NCBI GenBank assembly: GCA_947305045.1
Contig: CAMZCW010000134.1
Location: 1 to 6,424 of the forward strand
Length of the DNA stretch: 6,424 bases
Direction: 5' to 3'
Origin: an uncultured Bacteroidales bacterium
Lineage (GTDB): Bacteria; Bacteroidota; Bacteroidia; Bacteroidales; UBA932
The stretch's first letter is position 1. Each line of letters opens with the position of its first letter. The notes below the pieces were generated by a model. The model was not told where the DNA came from, did no database searches, and saw only the letters and a list, made by a program, of their open reading frames with translations. Both the position numbers and the translations under genes were made by a program. Of this stretch, positions 6,351-6,424 are shown one piece after another.

Positions 6351-6396
6351 TGTCATTCTGAACAACCTCTGTCATTCTGAACGAAGTGAAGAATCT
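6351..6396. repeat. Dispersed intergenic repeat ('CHSERSEES' type), one full and one partial copy
   Basis: TGTCATTCTGAAC occurs at 6351-6363 and again at 6370-6382, 19 bases apart. The second copy continues as GAAGTGAAGAATCT. In one frame it translates to CHSERSEES, the spurious peptide familiar from a short repeat found between genes in many bacteria, including Bacteroidota. ATTCT (6374-6378) and AGAAT (6390-6394) form a small dyad around 11 bases. The first copy is truncated (CHSEQP) and abuts the rho stop codon. No terminator is evident here. The mobilising agent of this repeat is not visible in the window. Confidence 0.65.
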
Positions 6397-6424
6397 CTAT
6401 CAGGACACCATCGTTGCTCCGGCC

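Noticed and set aside
6351..6424. Small gene after rho (CHSERSEESL-type reading, or the reverse reading ending DSSLRSE)
   Set aside because: These are typical spurious translations of the dispersed repeat and lack a start codon within the window.

Overview
The window looks like a housekeeping stretch of a Bacteroidota chromosome, probably Bacteroidales. Three things support this. The proteins have Bacteroidota-type architectures: a 961-residue LptD, a Rho with a large hydrophilic insert, and an amidase with a C-terminal SPOR-like domain. Two of the proposed promoters match the phylum's TTTG-N19-TAnnTTTG pattern exactly. The three certain genes have no convincing Shine-Dalgarno sequence before their starts. 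Coding DNA is roughly half G+C by eye and the spacers are very AT-rich. Genus cannot be set from this sequence.

Layout from left to right. Bases 1-20 may be the first codons of a leftward gene running off the edge, which is uncertain. Bases 21-306 are an AT-rich spacer with a large imperfect stem (206-266), a small AT dyad (160-186) and a weak leftward promoter candidate. A leftward gene (307-1512) encodes a secreted zinc N-acetylmuramoyl-L-alanine amidase. The 84-bp gap 1513-1596 separates it from rightward lptD (1597-4482) and holds two promoters that face each other, with mirror-image -7 boxes. A 98-bp gap then carries a promoter for rho (4581-6350). The last 74 bases hold a dispersed intergenic repeat of the 'CHSERSEES' type.

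How the genes fit together: the amidase cuts peptidoglycan and LptD inserts lipopolysaccharide into the outer membrane, so the divergent pair are both envelope-building functions driven from one compact regulatory region. Rho is a general transcription terminator with its own promoter, so it is a neighbour rather than an obvious functional partner.

I found no mobile element, CRISPR array, RNA gene, toxin-antitoxin or defence system, and no clearly undescribed system. The most interesting points are the roughly 157-residue low-complexity insert of Rho with AT-hook-like motifs and a Gln-rich tract, the symmetric face-to-face promoter pair, and the two lone cysteines of LptD, placed as if for one interdomain disulfide. 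All long open frames opposite the genes are codon-aligned complements of the real genes and were rejected.
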